From a virus, in IMG/VR virus record IMGVR_UViG_3300025313_000036, positions 1 through 44,106 of that record: 44,106 bases of DNA; one strand, 5' to 3'. The notes below the pieces were generated by a model. It worked only from the letters and a program-made list of their open reading frames with translations. It was not told the DNA's origin and did no database searches. Position numbers and translations under genes: made by a program. Below are positions 29,660 to 36,191 of this stretch, in pieces (the stretch's first letter is position 1; every line of letters begins with the position of its first letter).

Positions 29660-29767
29660 ATGTTTGAGGGATATTCCGTTATGCAGGTTGCCTGGCTGGG
29701 TTATTGCCTGATCGGGCTACTCGTCATCTGTGCCCTGGGCATCTATGCAGTCATCACCGGGCGATGA
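29660..29767 (+). CDS. Tiny single-pass membrane protein, 35 aa
   Basis: ATG 29660 after GAGAGGAG encodes MFEGYSVMQVAWLGYCLIGL and ends YAVITGR. The sequence is one membrane helix. Its last four bases overlap the next ATG. It is similar in size to small phage membrane toxins or regulators, but nothing shows function. Confidence 0.55.
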   Translation: MFEGYSVMQVAWLGYCLIGLLVICALGIYAVITGR

Positions 29768-30141
29768 GCAAGTACAACCGCAGGGGAGGCGCTCCGGTCA
29801 CGATGGGGTATGTCCAGGGAGTGCGGGAGAATTACCCGCCCCAGTACCTGCATCCAAAATATCTAGTCTTCATCGAGCGGGCGCTGAATCTGAACCTCGA
29901 AGTCATCCTATACATGCCACAAGACAGCGTGTCCAAGTACGTGACCGTGAGACGCAAAGGAAAACGATTCAAAGTCAGGTTCAGCAACCATGTTCCAATC
30001 AAGTACCTTGAAGCGCAAAAATCCTGCGACTTCTTCGTCGGGGTAACGAACTTCGGCGTAACCAATACCGACCAGGCATGGACAGCCATGCTTAAGCATT
30101 TCAAGATCAAGGAGCATACGAATGAAAGTGACAAGCAGTAA
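29764..30141 (+). CDS. Protein of unknown function, 125 aa
   Basis: I chose ATG 29764 (MSKYNRRGGAPVTMGYVQGV), which overlaps the previous stop; a longer frame lies inside that gene. It is basic and aromatic (YVTVRRKGKRFKVRFSNHVP). No family. It overlaps the next gene by 20 nt. Confidence 0.58.
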   Translation: MSKYNRRGGAPVTMGYVQGVRENYPPQYLHPKYLVFIERALNLNLEVILYMPQDSVSKYVTVRRKGKRFKVRFSNHVPIKYLEAQKSCDFFVGVTNFGVTNTDQAWTAMLKHFKIKEHTNESDKQ

Positions 30142-30337
30142 CTTCAAAGATTCAAAGTACAGCAAAGCCATTGTGGGGCGGCGCAGGGATAGGGAATATC
30201 CCCTGTGTTCTTCCGCCTCCGGCTGCCCCACTGCACGATACGTGGGCGGCACCAGCCGGTACCTGTGCGAGTGCAAAGACCCAACAAGCTGCCCGGGCGT
30301 CCTGCTGGCAGCCAGCCTGTACGAGGAGGCGGTCTGA
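30122..30337 (+). CDS. Small Cys-rich protein, 71 aa
   Basis: It encodes MKVTSSNFKDSKYSKAIVGR and later LCSSASGCPTARYVGGTSRY with LCECKDPTSCPG, six Cys in all, which suggests a zinc or disulfide fold. It has a 3-nt overlap with the methyltransferase ATG. Confidence 0.55.
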   Translation: MKVTSSNFKDSKYSKAIVGRRRDREYPLCSSASGCPTARYVGGTSRYLCECKDPTSCPGVLLAASLYEEAV

Positions 30338-31347
30338 TGTTAAAACTCACAAAAGCACAAATGAAGGACCGTGACCGGATCGAAGCCTGGCTCAAGGGCG
30401 AGCCGTTCCGGGAGAACAGCCGGGACAAGAACCCCAAAGTCCCCGAGTTGAGCGCAGATCAAATCCTGGAAACCTACGTCCCGGAGTGGATCTCCGATGG
30501 TGCCAAGTATTACACCCCGCGGGAAATGGCCTTGTGGTTAGGCCAGAGCACGGACGTCGCCATTGATCCGCGTTATCCGTTCCACCTACTCGAACCCTGC
30601 GCGGGGATCGGCAACCTGCTCCAGCCGTGGGCTGACCAGACTTCCGCCAGCATCTTCGCTTATGACCTTGACCCGGAAGCCGTCGAAATTGGACGCAAGC
30701 TCTTCCCCTTGGTTGAATGGCATCGTGCGTCCGTGTTGGACGATTTTGAGGCGCACCGGTCGAAATATGACATGGTGGTGATGAACCCGCCGATTGGCAT
30801 CTCCTGGGGGACGGCAGGCGGGATGGCGAACAGCGCAACCGGAGCAGTCAAGTCCGAGCATTTGTTTCTGGAGTTCGCCGTCCATGCCCTGAAACCTGGA
30901 GGCGTCCTTGCCGCTCTGGCTACCTACAATTGGATAGACCGACTCCCCAAGAAACTGCGGGCATGGTTCGATGAGCGGGTCGAGACAGTAGATATTGATG
31001 ACCTGGGAGAAGCGCCGGGCGAATTCCGCTTCACCAAGATCACGGTTCACGGCTGGGTCATCCGGCGCAACGAAAGACATCACCCGCAAATGAAGCAGTT
31101 CCGGGAAACCGAGGTAAAAGCAGCCATTCCCCCGAACGCGGTGCATGTCCCTCATTCAGTCTACGACGCGCTGGCAACCGTCGAGCGAGGCGAATACCTG
31201 GCGTCTGTCAAACGAACCACCGCTATACTTAAAGCCAGTGGCTTCCGGAAGATCGCCAAGTGGGTCGAAAGTCACCCCCTGGAGTATGGCCAGGGGTATT
31301 GGATGGGATTCGTGTCCGATGACAAGCCGCTGCTTTTGCTGAGCTAA
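30337..31347 (+). CDS. DNA N6-adenine methyltransferase
   Basis: I chose ATG 30337 (MLKLTKAQMKDRDRIEAWLK) with GAGGAGGC upstream. It has 336 residues. Motif I is LEPCAGIGN (about 85-93), motif IV is NPPIG (about 150), and FLEFAVHALKPGGVLAALAT follows. NPP(I/F/Y) with a motif I of this type marks an N6-adenine enzyme of the gamma order (Eco57I/type I-like). It has no target-recognition domain of its own, so specificity is probably from its N-terminal region. Its likely use is to protect phage DNA from restriction, a second layer beside the deazaguanine locus. Confidence 0.82.
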   Translation: MLKLTKAQMKDRDRIEAWLKGEPFRENSRDKNPKVPELSADQILETYVPEWISDGAKYYTPREMALWLGQSTDVAIDPRYPFHLLEPCAGIGNLLQPWADQTSASIFAYDLDPEAVEIGRKLFPLVEWHRASVLDDFEAHRSKYDMVVMNPPIGISWGTAGGMANSATGAVKSEHLFLEFAVHALKPGGVLAALATYNWIDRLPKKLRAWFDERVETVDIDDLGEAPGEFRFTKITVHGWVIRRNERHHPQMKQFRETEVKAAIPPNAVHVPHSVYDALATVERGEYLASVKRTTAILKASGFRKIAKWVESHPLEYGQGYWMGFVSDDKPLLLLS

Positions 31348-31354
31348 AGCACTT

Positions 31355-31379
31355 CCCCGCCTGAGGGGGGCAGGCGGGG
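31355..31379 (+). terminator. Perfect 9-bp hairpin after the methyltransferase gene
   Basis: CCCCGCCTG (31355-31363) pairs with CAGGCGGGG (31371-31379), 8 nt after the stop of the methyltransferase gene. No U-run follows, so it may be a weak or factor-dependent terminator or an mRNA end-protection structure. Confidence 0.5.
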
Positions 31380-31407
31380 ATAGGGAGAACACGACGTATC
31401 GGGTTCT

Positions 31408-31452
31408 GTGCTGATAATAGCACTGGACTCACGTTTTGTCAATAATTGACAA
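31408..31452 (+). promoter_or_regulatory. Control region of the winged-helix gene: two inverted repeats
   Basis: GTGCT-GATAAT-AGCAC (31408-31423) overlaps a possible -10 (TGATAAT). A perfect 17-bp palindrome, TTGTCAAT-A-ATTGACAA (31436-31452), lies just before the ribosome-binding site. A palindrome of this kind upstream of a DNA-binding protein gene is a typical autoregulatory operator. Confidence 0.6.
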
Positions 31453-31455
31453 GAG

Positions 31456-31489
31456 AGGAAAATTTGATGGAAAGGAAAATTTGATGGAA
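31456..31489 (+). repeat. 17-bp tandem duplication containing two RBS-ATG units
   Basis: AGGAAAATTTGATGGAA occurs at 31456-31472 and 31473-31489. Each copy has an AGGA and an ATG. The first ATG (31467) opens a five-codon frame, MERKI, whose TGA overlaps the second ATG (31484), the real gene start. Translation of the mini-frame could control the gene. Confidence 0.75.
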
Positions 31490-31801
31490 AAAGGAAGCAA
31501 ATCAGACAGCTACAAAGCCGGCATTGAGATGCGCGCCCGCATCCTCACCGTAATCGAGCAATGGTGGAAAGAGCGCAACCGACCCCCGTCTCGCCAGGAG
31601 CTTGCCGATACCCTGGAAACCGTCCCGCAGAACGTGAATCATCACCTGCGAATCATGCGCCGCCTGGGGATAATCACCATGACCGGCAAAAAACTGAACA
31701 TAATCAAGCCAGTTACAGGCGACGCCGTTGTCCCAACTGACGGAGAACAACCGACGCCAAATGATGGATGGATGAGATCCTCTTTGCCCTGGTTGTCCTA
31801 G
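31484..31801 (+). CDS. Winged-helix transcription regulator (LexA N-terminal-like), 105 aa
   Basis: The start is the second of two duplicated ATGs, 31484. IEMRARILTVIEQWWKERNR followed by PPSRQELADTLETV and HHLRIMRRLGIIT (about 15-60) fit the LexA-type winged helix: a helix, a helix-turn-helix and a basic wing. There is no protease domain, and the rest is short and Pro-rich. A 17-bp palindrome just upstream is the likely operator. It could control early or accessory genes through the promoter cassettes. Repressor function is inference. Confidence 0.72.
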   Translation: MEKGSKSDSYKAGIEMRARILTVIEQWWKERNRPPSRQELADTLETVPQNVNHHLRIMRRLGIITMTGKKLNIIKPVTGDAVVPTDGEQPTPNDGWMRSSLPWLS

Positions 31802-31872
31802 CGATCCGGTCAGCGCAGATCAGCCGGGAGGAAGAAGCCAAAAATAACTTGCCTGAAAGTCAGAAAACATAA
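31768..31872 (+). CDS. Tiny protein of unknown function, 34 aa
   Basis: ATG 31768 to TAA 31872 encodes MDEILFALVVLAIRSAQISR and ends NNLPESQKT. A hydrophobic N-terminal helix is followed by a charged tail. It overlaps the regulator's end by 34 nt and has no clear ribosome-binding site. The call rests on amino-acid pattern only. Confidence 0.35.
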   Translation: MDEILFALVVLAIRSAQISREEEAKNNLPESQKT

Positions 31873-31878
31873 TATAAT
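31849..31878 (+). promoter_or_regulatory. Possible promoter upstream of the structured leader
   Basis: TTGCCT (31849-31854), an 18-nt spacer and TATAAT (31873-31878) in an AT-rich stretch. A start near 31885 would transcribe the long hairpin and then the small basic protein and replication genes. Confidence 0.55.
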
Positions 31879-31884
31879 ATGAGC

Positions 31885-32043
31885 ACAAGTAAATGCGGAG
31901 TGGCAACCGAAAAGAAGCCGCACGGGAGTAGCGCCCCGGATAGTACCGCAAATCAGGCCGCCTTTTGGGTGAGCCTGTCGCCTTCAATCTTTCTACTATG
32001 AAGAAGCGCTACAGGCGGACAGGTTTACCCCAAAGGCGGCCTG
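31885..32043 (+). ncRNA. Structured leader or small RNA with a long imperfect hairpin
   Basis: Bases 31954-31982 pair with 32014-32043 over nearly 29 bp, starting CAGGCCGCC / GGCGGCCTG, with a T-C mismatch, G-U pairs and a bulge. The loop, 31983-32013, contains CTTC/GAAG. Upstream, TGCGG (31893-31898) and CCGCA around 31917 form another stem. The 190-nt region has no gene. It may be a regulatory leader before the replication genes, an antisense RNA or a defence-type RNA. No reverse transcriptase is present. Confidence 0.5.
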
Positions 32044-32064
32044 TATTTCAGAAGGGAGAATAGT

Positions 32065-32211
32065 ATGCCAAGAATCAAGCTACGGTCAAAACTTTATCGA
32101 GCAGCCCGGCTCCTGGGTGACGTGCAAGCCGTATCGCGTGGCCCCGTCGCCATCATCAAAAGAGCAATACGCAAAAGAGCCTGGAAAGCCTGGGGGAAAC
32201 TATGGAAATAA
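32065..32211 (+). CDS. Small basic phage protein, 48 aa
   Basis: ATG 32065 after GAAGGGAGAA encodes MPRIKLRSKLYRAARLLGDV and ends RAWKAWGKLWK. It is very basic with Trp residues. Sequences with (R/K)LRS.LYRAAR.LGDVQAV are common tiny proteins in phages and plasmids of several hosts. Function is unknown. It overlaps the start of the replication initiator. Confidence 0.7.
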   Translation: MPRIKLRSKLYRAARLLGDVQAVSRGPVAIIKRAIRKRAWKAWGKLWK

Positions 32212-33140
32212 AGACTCTCAGCAATCGGGAATTGATTAGCCTGGTAATCCGGAAATTCTCAGGGCATGAGAGGCTCCTTACCTGTCCGAGAATTTATATA
32301 GAAATGGCCGATGGCGACCTGTACTCCGCGGTGTTCCTCAACCAGTGCGTGTACTGGTCCGACAGGGGAAAGCACGGCTGGTTCTACAAGTCAGTAAACG
32401 AATGGCAGACTGAACTGGGATCTGGATACACCCAGTACCGAGTAAACAAGATAACCGAGTTTTGGAAAGACCGCTTCATCCTGGAAACCCAGTTACGAAA
32501 AGCGCGGGGTGTCCCAACGCAGCATTACCGCGTAAACGTCCATGCCATCGCCGCCCTGATCCTGTGGGTAAACGAGTTCGGGTTATCAAATTTTTTAATA
32601 ATGGATTTTGAAAAATTTTTACAATCTGATTATGAAAAAATTTCACAATCCATTAACATAGATTACACAAAGATTACTCCAGGGAGCGCAGGCGCTCCGG
32701 AAGTCCTCACTCCTAAGGAGTTGGGGTTTGGAGATCCGGTTCCTGATTCCGGGAAGCGCGGCCCAAAAAACGCTGCCGAGGCAAAGGAGCGTATCGCCGC
32801 GGCGCTGGCGCGCAGCCAGGCTACCCAAGCCTCCGGCGCTCCTGACCTGTCCTGGCTCTCGGAGAACGTCCGCCACCTTGCCGCTGCCTTCATCCAGGCA
32901 GCAGGTGAACAGCACCGCCCGGTCAAGGATGACCGCAGCAAGTGGCGCAAGATACTGGCGCAGTGGACGGAGCTGGGGCTTACCGCTGAACAGATCGGGG
33001 AGGCAGTACTGGAGATGCGCGATAAGGGGCTGACCATCGGCGGCCCGGAGTCGGTCACCAAGACCGCCCGGGACTTACCTGCAAAAGAGCGCCAGGACGA
33101 AAAGAGTTTATTGCCGTTATTCTCTGCAAGGAGGGATTGA
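32202..33140 (+). CDS. Replication initiation protein (winged-helix, O/DnaD-like)
   Basis: It has 312 residues. The N-terminal 110 residues (MADGDLYSAVFLNQCVYWSD, VNEWQTELGSGYTQYRVNKI) have the pattern of phage winged-helix initiators, with a helix-turn-helix and a HYRVN segment. A linker encoded by an AT-rich stretch holds iteron-like repeats. The C-terminal domain (KWRKILAQWTELGLTAEQIG) is helical, like helicase-loading domains. It would bind the origin and recruit the DnaB-like helicase encoded 1 nt downstream. The TGATG overlap shows coupling. Confidence 0.72.
   Translation: MEIKTLSNRELISLVIRKFSGHERLLTCPRIYIEMADGDLYSAVFLNQCVYWSDRGKHGWFYKSVNEWQTELGSGYTQYRVNKITEFWKDRFILETQLRKARGVPTQHYRVNVHAIAALILWVNEFGLSNFLIMDFEKFLQSDYEKISQSINIDYTKITPGSAGAPEVLTPKELGFGDPVPDSGKRGPKNAAEAKERIAAALARSQATQASGAPDLSWLSENVRHLAAAFIQAAGEQHRPVKDDRSKWRKILAQWTELGLTAEQIGEAVLEMRDKGLTIGGPESVTKTARDLPAKERQDEKSLLPLFSARRD
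32584..32656. other. Putative replication origin: AT-rich patch with tandem iteron-like repeats
   Basis: Inside the initiator gene, 32609-32632 and 32633-32656 are adjacent 24-bp repeats with 18 of 24 identical (TGAAAAAwTTTyACAATC...). The flank, 32584-32604, is A/T-only for long stretches. The rest of the gene is GC-rich. Lambda-type phages carry the origin as iterons in the initiator gene, and this layout fits. Two copies is few; a structural explanation (Lys/Phe linker) is possible. Confidence 0.55.
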
Positions 33141-34492
33141 TGGACGCACCAATGTTTCCCCACAATGCCGAAGCCGAAGAGGCTTTGATCGGGTCAGTGA
33201 TAATCCACCCTGCTGCTTACTGGCAGGTCGCCGGCGATGTCCAGGCGTCAGACTTTTACATCGAGCGCAACCGCTGGATGTGGGAGGCAGTTACTGTCCT
33301 GATAAAAAAGAACGTCCCCGTTGACATCATCAGCCTGTGCGACCAGATGCAGAAAGCCGGGACGCTCACCGATTCCGGGGGCGAGACCCGCATCGCTCAA
33401 CTAATAAATGCCGTGCCGTCATCCATGCACGCTCAACAGTATGCGGAGATCGTCCTGGAGATGGCGCAGCGGAGGAAGATGATCGAAGTCGCCTCCGAGC
33501 TTGCCCGCACCGCGCACCGCATGGATGAGGACTACCACGCCGGGGCAGTCAAAGCCATCGACTCCCTTGCCCCCGCTGCCGGTGCGGGCGGGGAGACGGT
33601 CACCCTGGGTGAGGCGCTTAGTGCGCTGTATGACCAGGTTCACGAGCGGATGCAAAGTCCAAGACGCGTCGGATTGCCTACCGGCTTAGTCGATCTTGAC
33701 GGCCTGCTACACGGGGGTTTCGAGCCTGGATATAACATGCTGGTCGGCAGGCCCAAGATCGGCAAAAGCAAGCTGGCAAAGCAGATCGCGGTCGCCTGGG
33801 CGGAGGCCAACCATCCGGGAGCTATATTCTCGATGGAAATGAGAGCGGAAGCTGTTGTCCGGCGAATCGCCTCCGCGCGTTCCGGCGTCCAGACCTGGAA
33901 ACTCAAGTCCGGGGAGCTTGACCCAGAGGACATCCCAGCGTTCATCAATGCAGTCGGGGAGCTGTCCGACCTCCCGTTGTATATCGACGACACCCCGATG
34001 ATCACCGCCCCCCAGTTGCGGGGAAAGATCGCCAAGCTCAAAGCCCGACAGGGGATCGAATGGTTCGTCCTGGATTACCTGCTGCTGATGGGCGGGAAAG
34101 GCAAAAGCCAGGACGAGGAGGAGTTCTCGCAGGAGGTCTCACGCCAGATCAAGGCTATCTGCCAGGGAGAAAACCTGGTCGGGCTGATAATCAATTCAGT
34201 CACCAAAGACCAGATGGGCAACGTCACTCCCGGCCTGCGAACGCCAAGGGGCAGCGGCCAGCTAATCCATGACGTCGATGTCATGATGGTGCTGACCGAG
34301 CATCTTGCGGAGAAAGCAGCTTACTCCGATTCCCGCCTCGCCACGTTATCAGTTATCGCCAACCGAGACGGAAACGAGGGGCGAATAGACTTGGTCCGCG
34401 ATCCTGACTTCCCTGTTTTCCATAGCGTCGAACTGCGAACCATGAGCAGTCCGAGCTACGGCGATGTATCACACTGGAGCAATGATCGATGA
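33140..34492 (+). CDS. dnaB: Replicative DNA helicase, DnaB-like
   Basis: It has 450 residues. The N-terminal DnaB domain (PHNAEAEEALIGSVIIHPAA, about 6-100) is typical. The RecA-like core has Walker A GRPKIGKSK (about 200-209), FSMEMRAEAVVRRI, Walker B WFVLDYLLLM and a linked RPRGSGQLIHDVDVMMVL-like region. It unwinds DNA ahead of the replication fork. The start is ATG 33140, overlapping the initiator stop. The core is complete; an unusual feature is the KIGKS loop in place of GKT. Confidence 0.88.
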   Translation: MDAPMFPHNAEAEEALIGSVIIHPAAYWQVAGDVQASDFYIERNRWMWEAVTVLIKKNVPVDIISLCDQMQKAGTLTDSGGETRIAQLINAVPSSMHAQQYAEIVLEMAQRRKMIEVASELARTAHRMDEDYHAGAVKAIDSLAPAAGAGGETVTLGEALSALYDQVHERMQSPRRVGLPTGLVDLDGLLHGGFEPGYNMLVGRPKIGKSKLAKQIAVAWAEANHPGAIFSMEMRAEAVVRRIASARSGVQTWKLKSGELDPEDIPAFINAVGELSDLPLYIDDTPMITAPQLRGKIAKLKARQGIEWFVLDYLLLMGGKGKSQDEEEFSQEVSRQIKAICQGENLVGLIINSVTKDQMGNVTPGLRTPRGSGQLIHDVDVMMVLTEHLAEKAAYSDSRLATLSVIANRDGNEGRIDLVRDPDFPVFHSVELRTMSSPSYGDVSHWSNDR

Positions 34493-35322
34493 CTAGCGAC
34501 AGAAATACTGCTGAGCGCATCCTCACCCCGCTTGAGGTCCGGAAATGGCTCGCCCATTATTTGAAGGAATGGGAGAAAGATGAACCAGAGATCAGCGAGG
34601 GACGCAGGAAAGCCATAGTCGGTGACCTCAACCGGGCGCTGTCTGCCCCGAACCGGGAGCCGAACCGGGAGCGGCGTCTTCTCCTGGGGTGGGTCTTCTG
34701 CCGTGCAGACAAAGCGCCTCAAGAATTCTCCTCGAAGCTGCTCTCGCTTGCGGAATGGTTCGCCCTCAACCGCTGGACAGGATCACGGAAAGTAGGTGAC
34801 CGATGGTCTGTGCGCTCCACCTTCCCCGCTGAGGCGCGCTGGATCGCTAACTGTGCCCTGTATGACGCCGGGCGGGTCAAGGAAAACCCCGCCTTGACGA
34901 TGGCGGAGATCGAACAGTTCTGGCAGGCGCACATGTACGACATCAACCAGGACGAGGATTTTTTTATAGCCGCGATGGAGATCGGGGGCATTCCTACTGC
35001 GGCAATCACAGTCACCGTTGCGCGCTGGGTACAGCTTGACCAGGCGGGGATGGCACCTCCGGTAGCCTACGGGGGACGCGAGATCATCGCTGTTGCCAGA
35101 GACAACACGTACCCCAACGAACAGCCGATCCGCTATATTCTGTGGTTCGGAGACAACAAAGAACCCGAAGCCCTGGGCGTGCCGGGGAATACCGTCCTGG
35201 ACACTGTCCGTCAGCCCGGGGAGCTAATCGACCTTGCCGAGATCGCAAACGAGGCACCAGAAATGCTACCGGCAGTACCTCTGCCGAGGGAGACGGAGAA
35301 TGAACACGTTCCTGACTGGTAA
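34489..35322 (+). CDS. Protein of unknown function in the replication block, 277 aa
   Basis: It encodes MTSDRNTAERILTPLEVRKW, and has a Trp-rich middle (SLAEWFALNRWTGSRKVGDR) and a C-terminal beta region (PIRYILWFGDNKEPEALGVP). It has 4-nt overlaps with the helicase and 23-nt with the next gene. Its place suggests a replication accessory role, but no domain is recognised. Confidence 0.58.
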   Translation: MTSDRNTAERILTPLEVRKWLAHYLKEWEKDEPEISEGRRKAIVGDLNRALSAPNREPNRERRLLLGWVFCRADKAPQEFSSKLLSLAEWFALNRWTGSRKVGDRWSVRSTFPAEARWIANCALYDAGRVKENPALTMAEIEQFWQAHMYDINQDEDFFIAAMEIGGIPTAAITVTVARWVQLDQAGMAPPVAYGGREIIAVARDNTYPNEQPIRYILWFGDNKEPEALGVPGNTVLDTVRQPGELIDLAEIANEAPEMLPAVPLPRETENEHVPDW

Positions 35323-36001
35323 CAAGGTTGGCGTCGCTTTGCTGTTCGATGCCATCCCGGAGTCCGAGCAACAGGAGTTTCAGGCAATCGGCGACCGCTG
35401 GGAGTACGATTACTGGCGCATCGGCGACAAGGTCAACGAATGGAAAGAAAAAGTCCGTGATCAATATCTGCCAGTCACGGATGAGCATGTGTACCGATTC
35501 ATGGCGTACCTATTGGGTGACCGGATCAGGGCGCGCACCGTGCGCTACTATGCTGACGTCGCCCGCTTCTATTCCGGGGTACGATTCCAGACTAGGGACG
35601 ATTATGATGTACTGACATTTACGCATTTTGCGATCGCATCCAGAGGAGAATCATGGCTGATACTGCTCGACGCCTGCGTGGAGTATATGCACTTCCACGG
35701 CGGCAGGCGACCGACCGTGGGATGGTTGGAAAAACTGCTCGGCCAGCCAACGTCTCAACCGGAGCCGCCAAATGAATGGCGTGACGGGGACATCCTGGCG
35801 CTAGCAAATTCCGATGACGCTATGGCGTATGATGTCATGGGGACGGGGACGATCATCCCCGCCGTCCTTGCCTCGTTTCAAAGCGCCGTGCAGCGCCTAG
35901 TCGCTAACCTGCACCGATTCCCGATCAGCGACGAAGCCAGGCAACGCATCCAGGCTGCATCCGAGACGCTACTGGATGAGCTGAGCAAAGCACTAAGCTG
36001 A
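35300..36001 (+). CDS. Protein of unknown function in the replication block, 233 aa
   Basis: I chose ATG 35300 (MNTFLTGNKVGVALLFDAIP); an upstream frame overlaps the previous gene. The middle (DQYLPVTDEHVYRFMAYLLG, RARTVRYYADVARFYSGVRF) looks like an N-terminal SAM-like helical domain seen in phage DNA-binding proteins. The C-terminus is helical. No family is certain. Confidence 0.58.
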   Translation: MNTFLTGNKVGVALLFDAIPESEQQEFQAIGDRWEYDYWRIGDKVNEWKEKVRDQYLPVTDEHVYRFMAYLLGDRIRARTVRYYADVARFYSGVRFQTRDDYDVLTFTHFAIASRGESWLILLDACVEYMHFHGGRRPTVGWLEKLLGQPTSQPEPPNEWRDGDILALANSDDAMAYDVMGTGTIIPAVLASFQSAVQRLVANLHRFPISDEARQRIQAASETLLDELSKALS

Positions 36002-36044
36002 ATTGTCAATTATTGCCATGCGCGCCCCTCCGCGGGGTATAATC

Positions 36045-36115
36045 CTGGCGATGCTTCCCAGTGGAGCATTTTCGTGACAAGAACCGACGCGCCTCCCTCG
36101 CGCCGGTTCTTATCA
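36045..36115 (+). ncRNA. Candidate small RNA or leader ending in a terminator-like hairpin
   Basis: TATAAT (36038-36043) with a weak -35 (TTGCCA, 19-nt spacer) is followed by ATGCT/AGCAT (36051-36069) and an AAGAACCG/CGGTTCTT stem with inner GCGC pairs (36079-36111). The layout copies that at 27287-27358: a short transcript ending in a strong hairpin directly before a promoter cassette. No gene fits the gap. The U-run is weak. Confidence 0.45.
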
Positions 36116-36124
36116 TATTGCCTC

Positions 36125-36153
36125 TTGACAATTTTTCTCAAATGGGCTATAAT
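36125..36153 (+). promoter_or_regulatory. Repeated promoter cassette, copy 5
   Basis: TTGACA (36125-36130), N17, TATAAT (36148-36153), leader AGGACAACAGATCACAAGCG with GGAGAA. It drives the SNF2-like helicase gene. Confidence 0.85.
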
Positions 36154-36191
36154 AAACGCATAGGACAACAGATCACAAGCGGAGAAAATCA

